From assembly GCA_963991985.1 (NCBI GenBank), contig CAXDRX010000015.1, forward strand, positions 1 to 36,949: a DNA stretch of 36,949 bases. The letters are read 5' to 3'. Shown here piece by piece: positions 1-8,900 of this stretch (position 1 is the first letter of the stretch; each line of letters starts with the position of its first letter). A model generated the notes under the pieces. The model saw nothing but the letters and a program-made list of their open reading frames with translations. It was not told the origin of the DNA and did no database searches. The translations under genes were made by a program, and so were the position numbers. The stretch is from MED-G17 sp963991985. Its GTDB lineage: Bacteria > Bacteroidota > Bacteroidia > NS11-12g > UBA9320.

Positions 1-76
1 GGCTGTGCTATGTACAACTGATTTGCCCTACACAAGCCTATGCCGCCAAAAAAATTATGGTGAAGTAGAAAAGATT

Positions 77-1969
77 TTAGTAGGCGCGGCTGTCGTTGCC
101 TTCCATGTAATATACAAATGCGCGGTTCACCACTTTGTGCCCACCAGGGGTGGGGTAGTTTCCGCTAAAATACCAATCGCCTTTGTTGTTGGGGCAGGCT
201 TTGTGCAGGCTATCAATGGTATTGTAGATGATTTTTACTTCTGCTTTAATCGATGTTGGGGCCAAAATATTTGCAATTTCTTCAACCAGTTCCTCGTCGG
301 TAAACAAGTCGTACAAGGGTTTCAATTGGTTTTGGTTTTGTGCTTTGTCTAGCTGAATCTGTTGTTTTGCTTTTTGGTAGGCCGCCTTTAATTGATCTTG
401 ATACTTGTTTTTTTCGATCAGAGAAATGAGGGCTTTAAACGCCACAAAGTCTTTCATTCGACTCATGTCTATGCCATAACAGTCGGGGTATTTGATGATG
501 GGTGCAGAAGAGGCAATAATGATTTTTTTCGCCCCAGTTCGGTCCAAAATTTTCAAAATACTCTTTTTTAAGGTGGTCCCCCGAACAATGGAATCATCGA
601 TCACCACAAGGGTGTCTTTGCCTGCTTGCACAATGCCATAGGTCAAATCATAGACATTGCCCACCAAGTCGTCTCGGTCTTGGTCTTGGGTGATGAAAGT
701 TCTCATTTTTTTGTCCTTGATGAGAATTTTTTCTCTTCTCACCTTTAGATCTAGCAATTTATCGAGCAAAACTTCATCGAGCTTTTCTCGATCGGTGGCC
801 AATATTTTTGATCGTTTGTATTTGTCTAGATAGGCATACAAACCATCCACCAAACCGTAAAAGGCAGAGGCCGCCGAATGGGGCACATAAGAAAAAACAG
901 AATGGTTGAGGTCGAAATCAATGGCTTTTAGGATGGGCTTGGTAAGCCGAAGACCCAAATGTTTTCTTTCGTTGTGAATCGCCGCATCATTGCCTCTGGA
1001 AAAATAGATTCTCTCAAAACTACAAGCCAAGTTTTCTTTGGGGGCTAAAATTTGTTTGATTTCGATGGTTCCATTGGCTTTTGCCAAAACGGCTTGTCCT
1101 CTTTTTAGTTCCTGAATTTTTTCAATGGAAACATTCAAGGCAGTTTGGAGGGCGGGTCTTTCAGAGGTAAGGGCAAAAAGCTCTTCGTCTTCATAATAAA
1201 ATGCTGGCCGAATGCCATTGGGATCTCGAACAACAAAAGCGTTTCCATCTCCCACAATGCCGCACATTACATAGCCACCATCCACATTTTTAAATGATTT
1301 TTGCAAAATGCTCGTCATGTTGAGTTGATCTTTTATTTGACGGGAAATTTCTTGGTTTTCAGCGCCTTTGGCTTTTTCAAGTTCAAAGATTCTCTGATTT
1401 TCTTGGTCCAAGAAGTGGCCGATTTTTTCGAGCATGGTCACATTGTCGGAAATTTCTTTGGGGTGTTGGCCCAAATCAATCAGTTGTTCGTACATTTCGT
1501 TGACATTGGTCATGTTGAAATTTCCGGCCAAAATTAGGTTTCGGCTTCGCCAATTGTTTTGCCTCAAAAAAGGATGAACCTGCTCCAAACTATTTCCACC
1601 ATGCGTCCCATAGCGAAGGTGTCCCATTAGAATGGATCCGGCATAGGGAAAGAAATTTTCAATCTTGTTTTGATTTTGCCAAAGGTGTTTTTCTTCACTG
1701 TATCGTTTGTTGATGTGTTCAAAAATTTTGGGGATGGCATTGTTGCCCAGTTCTCTTTTTCGGGCAATGTAGCGTTCGCCATGTTTGGGGTTCAATTTTA
1801 AGACAGCAATGCCTGCTCCGTCTTGGCCTCTGTTGAGCTGTTTGGCCATACAAAGATTTAGTTTCTCCAAACCGTAAAGGGGTGTTTTGTACTTTTCCTG
1901 GTAATAAGAAAGGGGCTTTTTCAAGCGAATGAAAACCAAGCCACATTCATGTTTGATGAGATCACTCAT
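77..1969 (-). CDS. purF: Amidophosphoribosyltransferase, long Bacteroidota form (PurF)
   Basis: The protein (630 aa) catalyses the first committed step of purine synthesis, PRPP plus glutamine to phosphoribosylamine, in the cytosol. The N-terminal half is a class II glutamine amidotransferase. Its nucleophile is Cys9, in HECGLVF, preceded by an eight-residue stretch ending in Glu, as in PurFs whose propeptide is cleaved off. RGQDGAG lies at residues 47-53 and GHLRYGTHGG near 115-125. The C-terminal half is a phosphoribosyltransferase with the PRPP loop VIDDSIVRGTT near 455-465. Family members are usually 450-510 aa. Here a Lys/Gln-rich insert follows the PRTase fold, and the usual C-terminal F(T/S)G-YPT motif survives as FSGNYPT, without the CxxC that precedes it in [4Fe-4S] PurFs. 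The ATG start is followed closely by the nucleophile. Function is well supported; a regulatory or paralogous role cannot be excluded. Confidence 0.93.
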   Translation of the reverse strand: MSDLIKHECGLVFIRLKKPLSYYQEKYKTPLYGLEKLNLCMAKQLNRGQDGAGIAVLKLNPKHGERYIARKRELGNNAIPKIFEHINKRYSEEKHLWQNQNKIENFFPYAGSILMGHLRYGTHGGNSLEQVHPFLRQNNWRSRNLILAGNFNMTNVNEMYEQLIDLGQHPKEISDNVTMLEKIGHFLDQENQRIFELEKAKGAENQEISRQIKDQLNMTSILQKSFKNVDGGYVMCGIVGDGNAFVVRDPNGIRPAFYYEDEELFALTSERPALQTALNVSIEKIQELKRGQAVLAKANGTIEIKQILAPKENLACSFERIYFSRGNDAAIHNERKHLGLRLTKPILKAIDFDLNHSVFSYVPHSAASAFYGLVDGLYAYLDKYKRSKILATDREKLDEVLLDKLLDLKVRREKILIKDKKMRTFITQDQDRDDLVGNVYDLTYGIVQAGKDTLVVIDDSIVRGTTLKKSILKILDRTGAKKIIIASSAPIIKYPDCYGIDMSRMKDFVAFKALISLIEKNKYQDQLKAAYQKAKQQIQLDKAQNQNQLKPLYDLFTDEELVEEIANILAPTSIKAEVKIIYNTIDSLHKACPNNKGDWYFSGNYPTPGGHKVVNRAFVYYMEGNDSRAY

Positions 1970-1984
1970 ACCTTTGTTGGGACG

Positions 1985-2007
1985 AATTTCTGCCTTTGAC
2001 AGAAATT
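1985..2007. promoter_or_regulatory. Inverted repeat in the purF 5' region
   Basis: AATTTCTG (1985-1992) pairs perfectly with CAGAAATT (2000-2007) across a 7-nt loop. It lies 16 nt upstream of the purF start codon. A one-mismatch -7 box, TTTCTTTG, lies just upstream on the minus strand (2018-2011), which would put the hairpin at the very 5' end of the purF mRNA. No T-run follows on the minus strand, so a terminator for the upstream gene is less likely. A protein-binding palindrome is the alternative. Confidence 0.35.
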
Positions 2008-2049
2008 AAACAAAGAAAATCATCGGCAAGGAAGGATTTCTTTGGTGGG

Positions 2050-2718
2050 CTAGCGAAAACGATCGAGCTTGGTCTTGGTACTGGTGATGATGGATTCTTG
2101 CTTACTGATTTCTTGTTTTTTGCTTTCTTGGTCTTTGATGTTTTGGGCAATCATTCTTTTTCTTTCTGCAATCAATTCTTCTGCTTCTTTGATGTCTTCT
2201 TCGTATTTGGATTTGTCCTCAATTAGTTTTTCGTATTCTTTTTGTCGTTTTTCCAAATCTTTTTCTTGATTTTCCAAACTTTCTTTGATGGCGCTTTTGC
2301 TTTGATTTTTGGCAAAATTTACTAGGAAATTTTCAATGAAAGATACTTCATTTCTAGGGGCCGATTTCCCCAAAAAATTTCCATCCCGCTGCAAGAAAAG
2401 ATTGGCATAAACACCTTGATTTTCTTCGCTGCATTGAAAAAAAATATCGAGGGGTTTTTCTCCCAATCCCGAAATTTTTACTTCATCTGAAAAATAATCG
2501 TTCGACTTTTTTACTTTGGATGTTTTGGCATCAAAATCTGTCATTTGTTTTTTCCATGCTTTTAAAACATCTTTTTGCTTGGCTTCGGGAATGAAGATTT
2601 TCCAACCGATGGCTGTGCCCGTGCTCATGGCAGTGGTAATTTCACTTGGTTTTTCAATTTGGGCAAAAGCAGAAACAAAAAAGAAAGAGGCGAAGAGGAC
2701 GGCTGTTGTTTTTTTCAT
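2050..2718 (-). CDS. Secreted coiled-coil protein of unknown function
   Basis: The product (222 aa) is not a family I can name. It opens with a typical signal peptide (MKKTTAVLFASFFFVSAFA, cleavage before Gln20), so it is exported to the periplasm or beyond; no lipobox is seen. Residues about 25-130 look like a small mixed fold with conserved-looking aromatic and Gly positions. From about residue 135 to the end it is a continuous Glu/Lys/Gln-rich coiled coil. The reading frame stays open further upstream, but the ATG at 2718 is chosen because the signal peptide starts there and a perfect TATATTTG box lies 4 nt before it. It is divergent from trhO. It lies upstream of purF in the same direction, separated by 80 nt that hold an inverted repeat. 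Confidence 0.8.
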   Translation of the reverse strand: MKKTTAVLFASFFFVSAFAQIEKPSEITTAMSTGTAIGWKIFIPEAKQKDVLKAWKKQMTDFDAKTSKVKKSNDYFSDEVKISGLGEKPLDIFFQCSEENQGVYANLFLQRDGNFLGKSAPRNEVSFIENFLVNFAKNQSKSAIKESLENQEKDLEKRQKEYEKLIEDKSKYEEDIKEAEELIAERKRMIAQNIKDQESKKQEISKQESIITSTKTKLDRFR

Positions 2719-2722
2719 CTGC

Positions 2723-2730
2723 CAAATATA
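2723..2730 (-). promoter_or_regulatory. -7 promoter box TATATTTG
   Basis: An exact match to the Bacteroidota -7 consensus TAnnTTTG on the minus strand, 4 nt before the ATG of the secreted coiled-coil protein. I see no TTTG -33 element at the usual 19-21 nt. If used, transcription would begin at or next to the A of the ATG. Confidence 0.45.
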
Positions 2731-2779
2731 TCGGTTTTCATTTATATGCTTTACTTTGAATGACCATAACGAAGGATGA

Positions 2780-3799
2780 ATGAAAAGAATGTTCAATAGA
2801 ATAGATGGGAAAGTTCTTAAGGAACAAGTAAAGCACGACAATATTCAAAGAACGACCGTATCGTTTTACAAATATGTTCGGATTTCAAATCCTACCTTGT
2901 TTCGTGACCATCTTTTTGCCTCTTTAGATGATTTGGGTGTATTGGGTAGGATTTATATTGCCCGGGAGGGAATCAATGCCCAAATAAATGTACCCAAAGA
3001 TAAATGGGAATCCTTCAAAAAGGTGATAGATTCTGTATACTTTCTTCGAGAAATTCGATTGAATATTGCCTTGGAAAATAAGCACAATTCTTTTTTTAAA
3101 CTCATCATCAAAGTGCGCAATAAAATTGTTGCGGATGGCATCGATGCACCAGATTTTGATTCGAGCAATATTGGAAAGCACTTGAATGCCGAGTCCTTCA
3201 ATAGGCTCACGGAAAACCCCGACACCATTTTGGTAGATATGCGCAACCATTATGAAAGTGAGGTGGGTCATTTCAAGAAAGCTTGGTGTCCTGATGTAGA
3301 TACTTTTCGAGAGCAGTTGCCTTTGGTAGCCAAAAAATTGGCAGACAAAAAAGACAAAGATATTGTGATGTATTGTACCGGGGGAATTCGATGCGAGAAA
3401 GCGAGTGCGTATTTAAAATACAAGGGTTTTGAGAAGGTATATCAGTTGGAAGGAGGCATCATCAACTATTCTCAGCAAGTCAAAGAGAAAGGTCTAGAAA
3501 ACAAATTTATAGGGAAAAATTTTGTTTTTGATGAACGATTGGGCGAGAGAATCACTGAAGACATCATTGCCCAATGTCATCAATGTGGGGCGTATTGCGA
3601 TGACCATACCAATTGTGCCAATGTGGCCTGCAATTTGCTTTTTATTCAATGTCCGTCTTGTAAAAAGAAGATGAAAAATACATGTAGTACCGATTGCTTG
3701 ACTTTTCATGAATTGCCCGAAGAGATTCAGAAAGAGAAGCGAAAAAAGAAAGATAGTGGCATCCGAATATTTTCGAAAGGTAGATTTTTGAAAAGCTAG
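2780..3799 (+). CDS. trhO: tRNA uridine(34) hydroxylase, rhodanese family (TrhO)
   Basis: The protein (339 aa; E. coli TrhO/YceA is about 350) installs 5-hydroxyuridine at tRNA position 34. The N-terminal acylphosphatase-like part contains the typical ARE-GINAQI stretch. A rhodanese domain follows (about residues 130-235), with the active-site loop CTGGIRC starting at Cys199. The C-terminal region is Cys-rich, with CHQCGAYCDD and CPSCKKKMKNTCSTDC, a probable zinc-binding tail seen in this family. The ATG at 2780 follows a purine-rich GAAGGA about 4 nt upstream, one of few Shine-Dalgarno-like sites here. The sequence TTACTTTG at 2751-2758 is a one-mismatch -7 box. It converges with dnaX: its TAG is immediately followed by the dnaX stop codon, with no spacer. 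Confidence 0.93.
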   Translation: MKRMFNRIDGKVLKEQVKHDNIQRTTVSFYKYVRISNPTLFRDHLFASLDDLGVLGRIYIAREGINAQINVPKDKWESFKKVIDSVYFLREIRLNIALENKHNSFFKLIIKVRNKIVADGIDAPDFDSSNIGKHLNAESFNRLTENPDTILVDMRNHYESEVGHFKKAWCPDVDTFREQLPLVAKKLADKKDKDIVMYCTGGIRCEKASAYLKYKGFEKVYQLEGGIINYSQQVKEKGLENKFIGKNFVFDERLGERITEDIIAQCHQCGAYCDDHTNCANVACNLLFIQCPSCKKKMKNTCSTDCLTFHELPEEIQKEKRKKKDSGIRIFSKGRFLKS

Positions 3800-5404
3800 C
3801 TATTTGAAACGGAGACCAAGTCTTTTTTTGAGGTCAAGCACCTCTTTGTTTTCTTGTACCATTTCTTGGAATTTTTCCTCGTCGGTGTATGCCCTTTGTT
3901 GTGGAATGGACAATTCTTGGACATGTACTTCAAATTGAATTGGGCTGAAAACTTCTTTCAATGCTTGCAAGGCCATGGGTCTATACGGCTCCAATAGTTG
4001 GGCATGGGCTTTGGAATTGACAAACAACAGAGCCTTTTGGGATTCTATTTTGACGAGACCTTTCGAAAACAAAAGACCAATGCTCTTTTTGCCGTCTATT
4101 TTGAGTTGTTCTCCAATGCTTCTCAAAATTTCTTCTACTTCTTGGAGAATAATTTCTGCTTTTGTTGCCCTTTTCTTTTCCGGGGTCTTGGGCAGCTTGG
4201 GTGGACTTTCGTTTACTTCCAAAGAATTTTTAATGGAAAGTTTGGATAGTGGTTTTGGTTCTTCGGGAATTTCTTGAACGCTAGGTGTCTTTTTGTTTTG
4301 TGTTTGTGGTGAGTTAGGCGTTAAGTTTTTTTTTTCAAAAGACTGAATTAGGGAAGGCAAGTAGTTGATTTTACTCAGAGTAATTTCAACCAACAATCGC
4401 GTGTTTTGAGAAAACCGATATTCACTTTCCGTTTTTCCAATTAGGTTTAATGCGTTTAAAATCAATGATTTGTCAAAATTTTGACTTTCTTTTTTGTATT
4501 CTTTTTGAATCTTCTCAGGAACATCGAGCAAGTGATGTGTTTTGGCTTCTTGAGCAATAAGCAGGTTTCTAAAGTGCTCTCCCAAACCAGAAAGGAATAT
4601 TTGTGTGTCAAAACCTTTTTCCAAAATTTGATTGAAAATAAGGAATACCTCAGAAATATCTTGTCTTAAAAAGGCCTTGGTCAGCTGAAAATAGTAATCA
4701 AAGTCGAGTACATGCAAATTGTTGATGACCTCCTGGAATCTGATTTCTTGCGTGTTTGAAAAGTTCACCATTTGATCAAAAATGGAAAGGGCATCTCTAA
4801 GAGCGCCGTCTGCTTTTTGAGCAATCACATGCAAAGCCTCTTTTTCGTATGATATATTTTCGGTTTGGCAAATGCCTTCCAAGTGCTCAATCATTTGCTC
4901 CGTTTTTATTCTTTCGAAATTAAAAATTTGGCATCGAGACAAAATGGTGGGCAGAATTTTATGTTTTTCTGTAGTTGCCAGAATGAATACTGCATAGTCA
5001 GGAGGTTCTTCCAGTGTCTTCAGAAAGGCATTGAAGGCATCTTTGCTGAGCATGTGCACCTCGTCGATGATGTATACTTTGTATTTTCCATTTTGAGGGG
5101 GAATTCGTACTTGCTGAACCAAATTTCTAATGTCTTCTACACTATTGTTTGAGGCGGCGTCCAGCTCAAATATATTGAATGCATTGTCGGAGGATGAGGA
5201 CTTGTTTTCTGGGTTTATTTCTTTGGCCAAAATTCGGGCACAGGTTGTTTTGCCCACTCCTCTCGGTCCACAAAATAGAAATGCCTGAGCAAGTTTGTTG
5301 TTTGCAATTTCATTCTGAAGCGTTTGGGTAACTTTTTCCTGACCAATCACTTCTTCGAATTTTTGAGGTCGATATTTTCTCGCTGAAACGACGTACTGAC
5401 TCAC
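3800..5404 (-). CDS. dnaX: DNA polymerase III subunit gamma/tau (DnaX)
   Basis: This is the clamp-loader ATPase of the replicative polymerase. The AAA+ core carries Walker A GPRGVGKTT near residues 46-54, Walker B IIDEVHML, and an SRC sensor/arginine-finger motif. The C-terminal third is a charged linker and tau-like domain. The four-cysteine zinc module that normally lies between Walker A and the ELDAASNN motif is missing, replaced by a short Ser-rich loop; flavobacterial DnaX shares this. The frame allows a TTG start at 5410. I prefer the GTG at 5404, because MSQYVVSARKYRP matches the family N-terminus and a -7-like AATATTTG (5415-5408) ends 3 nt before it. There is no frameshift-type slippery site I can point to. 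It abuts trhO tail to tail. Confidence 0.93.
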   Translation of the reverse strand: MSQYVVSARKYRPQKFEEVIGQEKVTQTLQNEIANNKLAQAFLFCGPRGVGKTTCARILAKEINPENKSSSSDNAFNIFELDAASNNSVEDIRNLVQQVRIPPQNGKYKVYIIDEVHMLSKDAFNAFLKTLEEPPDYAVFILATTEKHKILPTILSRCQIFNFERIKTEQMIEHLEGICQTENISYEKEALHVIAQKADGALRDALSIFDQMVNFSNTQEIRFQEVINNLHVLDFDYYFQLTKAFLRQDISEVFLIFNQILEKGFDTQIFLSGLGEHFRNLLIAQEAKTHHLLDVPEKIQKEYKKESQNFDKSLILNALNLIGKTESEYRFSQNTRLLVEITLSKINYLPSLIQSFEKKNLTPNSPQTQNKKTPSVQEIPEEPKPLSKLSIKNSLEVNESPPKLPKTPEKKRATKAEIILQEVEEILRSIGEQLKIDGKKSIGLLFSKGLVKIESQKALLFVNSKAHAQLLEPYRPMALQALKEVFSPIQFEVHVQELSIPQQRAYTDEEKFQEMVQENKEVLDLKKRLGLRFK

Positions 5405-5497
5405 AAACAAATATTATTCGATTTATTAATTTATTTGTCCCTTGGTCTGAATTTATTTCTATCCAACAAAATTTTCCTGCGATATAGGCAATACAAA

Positions 5498-5547
5498 AAA
5501 GATTGAAGGGTTTATTTAAATCTTAAAGGGCAAGGGATTCAATCTTT
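5498..5547 (-). terminator. Likely terminator of the DUF4175 unit
   Basis: On the minus strand, AAAGATTGAA (5547-5538) pairs with TTCAATCTTT (5507-5498), a 10-bp stem with a 30-nt loop, followed by further T residues. The 5' arm includes the TGA stop of the small membrane protein gene. The long loop makes it weaker than a classical hairpin. Confidence 0.45.
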
Positions 5548-5976
5548 ATTTTTTGATGGATTGAGCTCGCGGATGAATTCTTTGTAGAGATGTTCTTTGC
5601 CTTTTTCTTGAAGACATTGCTTGATTTTGGTTCGATTTCTATGCACGATTTTTAAGGAAACCAAGGTTTGGCCCATTTCTCGCTTTTCTGAAGAGTCTGT
5701 AGTAGAAATTTTGGACGCTTTTTCTAGGAGATCATGCTCTAAGACTTTTGCAAAGCACTGGCAAAGGGCAGAAGTGCTGTCCTTGCAATACTGATGGTGA
5801 AGTTTTTCCATGCTTATTGATTTTTTCTGGAAGGGGCCAAGTTGTAAAAAATACAGCAACCCCACAACACCTGCGATTACGATGAAAAACAGAATGATTT
5901 TAAAAGCAACTTTTGTTACAAACCGCAGGGTTAAAAACAAAAGAAGAACAAAAGAAATGATCCATAGCGTGTTCAT
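5539..5976 (-). CDS. Small membrane protein of unknown function
   Basis: The product (145 aa) is unrecognised. Residues about 1-45 form one or two closely packed transmembrane segments (LWIISFVLLLFLTL, then IILFFIVIAGVVGLLYFL). The rest is a polar, Lys-rich domain with four cysteines (in HQYCKD, ALCQCFAK and IKQCLQ), the middle pair as CQC. It starts 10 nt after the DUF4175 stop and is almost certainly cotranscribed with it, so a shared envelope role is likely. The ATG at 5976 is the first methionine. The coding region ends inside the hairpin that probably terminates the unit. Confidence 0.75.
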   Translation of the reverse strand: MNTLWIISFVLLLFLTLRFVTKVAFKIILFFIVIAGVVGLLYFLQLGPFQKKSISMEKLHHQYCKDSTSALCQCFAKVLEHDLLEKASKISTTDSSEKREMGQTLVSLKIVHRNRTKIKQCLQEKGKEHLYKEFIRELNPSKNKD

Positions 5977-5986
5977 TTTTGGCGTT

Positions 5987-8900
5987 TTATTGAATTGACC
6001 TTAAATAATTTTCAGCTTTGTTCTTGTAATATTGATTCCAATGGGGAGCGATTTGTTTCAATTGCTCTTTGCTATTTTGAGTTTGTTTTAAAAACGCTTC
6101 CAACTCCTTGGGAGTCTTGGGGATTATCTGCGGTCCTTCTTTTCCTTGTCTTTTTTGACTTTCTCGTTGCTTTTGTTCTGCGTTTTGGTGGGACAGCAAG
6201 CGCGTTTCTATCTTTTTTATTCGATTGATCATGTTTTGATTTAGCTGTTTGTTGAACAAGTTTTTTTCAATATCGTCCATAAGTTTTTCGGTTTGCTTTA
6301 TCTGGTTGCCCAATGAGATTTCTCCTTTCTGGTTCATTTCTTTTCTAAACTTCGCCAATTTCTCACGAATTTCTCCTTGGATTTGAGCGGCTTCTGCAAA
6401 ATCTTTGGCACCTGGTTTTTGTCCAGTTTGTAAATTTTGGTGCAATTTCATGAGTTGTTTCTTGAGAGATTGTTGCATTTTAGAGATTTCAGCACCTTCG
6501 CCTTGCTTAGGTTTTTTGCCTTGTCCTGGCTTTTTGCAGGCCATACTCGGTTTTCCTTGTGATTTGGCTTTGCTCAATGCTTTCATTTGCTCTTGCATTT
6601 TTCCGAGAATGTCTTGCATAAGATTGGCGAGTTCGTTCATTTCTTTCATCACCGTTTGCTGTTTTACCGGCACATAAGGCCATTCTTTGCTTTTCATTTT
6701 AATTTTTACATCCTCAATGGCTTCCTCGATGATTCTAATTTTCTTTTTTACTATTTTATTGATCTCAGGTACTCTTGTACTCAATGCCTGTAATGAATCT
6801 TTGACCAAGACAAAATCTTGTTGGATAGATTTTTGTTTTCTGGTCAATGATTTTTGATAACTCCTACTCGATTGATATTGCAGCAGTAATTCTTCTTGGT
6901 CAAAACTAAGTTGGAGCAAATTTTCTAAGATCATTCTCAAATGATTGTAGTCTTCTTGGTATTGCTTTTGATTTGCTTCCATCATCATTTCTTTCAAGTC
7001 TTGGCCAAGCTTTTCCATTTGTTCACCAGCACTCTGCTGGTTTTTTTTGGTATTCTTGATTTGCTGGTTCTTTATATTTTCATTGATTTTTTTTAGGGTG
7101 GAATCGATCTGTTTTTGCTTGTCTTTTCCATTGTTTAATTTTTTGGGCGATTGAAGTCCTTTATTTTGCTGATCGATTTGGTCTAAATCATTCTTGATTT
7201 TTTCAAAGGCTTTTTGAATTTCTTTTTGGGTGACGGAGTCAGATTTTTGCTTGGCCAAGGCCAATTGTTTTTTCGCCAAAAGTTCTAACTTTTTTGCTGT
7301 TTGACGGGAAAGTTTCTCGAGTTCCAACTCTTTGAAGAGTTCTTTTAATCTTTCGAGTTGATTTTTGACTTCTTGGTTGGATTTACTCAATTGATTGAGT
7401 TTTTCAGGCAAAGATTCCCACTGGTTTTTGTCCATCAACTTTTCTATTTCTTCCAACAATTTTTTAATTTCTTTGTCCATAAGGGATTTGGATTCTTTGT
7501 TGAGTTCTTCTTGTCTTTGCTTCAAATCTTCGTCCAAATCAAGCAGGTCCTTTTCTCTTTGATTTTTTTTGTTGAATTCTTTACCAATTTTTTCTAGTTT
7601 TTGCAATGACTCTTGATGTTCTTTCAAAATATTTTGGAGTTTATTCTTTGTTTCCCAATCCATTTCTTTTTGTAAAACATCAATTTTCATTTCACTCAAT
7701 TTTGAGTTCAGATCATCTAATTTCTTGTCGGATTGGCCAAAAGAATTTTGTATTTCTTCTTTTTGCAGCGCTACCTTCTTTTCCATTTCTTTTTTTGATA
7801 GGCGCTTTATCTGATTAGTTTTTGAGTCGGTAAATTGGGGACCAAGGATGGCATTGTTGTCATAAACTCTATAAAAAAAGGAAAACGATTCTCCAGGTGG
7901 AGCTAGGTCAGAAATTCGAAAAGAATGTGCAAAGGTTTGAATTTTCCCTTTGCCTACTTTTTGAATTTCAATTTTCTGAGATTTTTCCTTGGATTCTACA
8001 ACCAAAAAAAGCTTCCCCAAGCCGTAATCATCCTTTATTATCCCTGCCGCGTGCATAAAATCTTTTTCTTCTTCATCGGGCGTAGTTTTAAGTTCAATCT
8101 CTGGAGCTTTGTCTTGGATACATTTGATTTTGTATTCAATGGAGTCGAAACGTATTTTTTTTGAATCTACGGCTTTAAAACAAACATTGTAATCTTGTGT
8201 CAGATCCAGTTGAAAGGCAGGTTGTCTTGAGACATCCAGATATTTTAATTGATTTTGGTATGCAACGCTTGTTTGATGCACATTTTCAGTCTTGATTTGC
8301 CATTTTGCAATGGTTCCTTCGGGAACTTCTAGGAAACCGATTTGTCTTGTCTTTTTTGGCTGAATCTTTGTATAAGGTGGATAAACAAGCGTCATTTCGC
8401 AGGAAATAATACGAGGATGCTTCAAGACAGGGATCGTATACTTTTTGGAAAAAAAATCCCCAGCCTTGAATCGAAATTCGATATCGTCAAGGGGGTTTTT
8501 GACAGTGCACTCAAAAGTATCTTGCCCTATTTTTTTCATTTTGTAGTCGAATCCATTGATAAGGATCTCTACTTTTTCTGGAGTGGCCTGCCCAACGGTC
8601 TGCATAAGAATTTTAATCGGTTCGCTTTTGTAGCCAAAATTTTGCGTGTTTATCCAAAAAAAATCGAAAGGTGAGGGTTCTTTGTATTCTTGTTGAAAAT
8701 GGTACAAACGGTCTGCACTTTGGCGAAAATCTCGAGAAAAGGAACCGAAAAAAAGAACAATCCCTAAAGGAATACAAGCCATCTTTAGCCAATGTTTTGT
8801 TTTTGAAAAATCAATGGCCTGAAAAAAATTAAGGGGATTTATTTCTATTGCTTTTTGATGAATAGAGGCAAGGAGCAATTCGTTTTGTTTTTGATTGACC

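Noticed and set aside
5..352. 115-codon plus-strand frame at the left edge
   Set aside because: It is antisense to the conserved C-terminal part of PurF. Positions 1-76 show no gene I can support.
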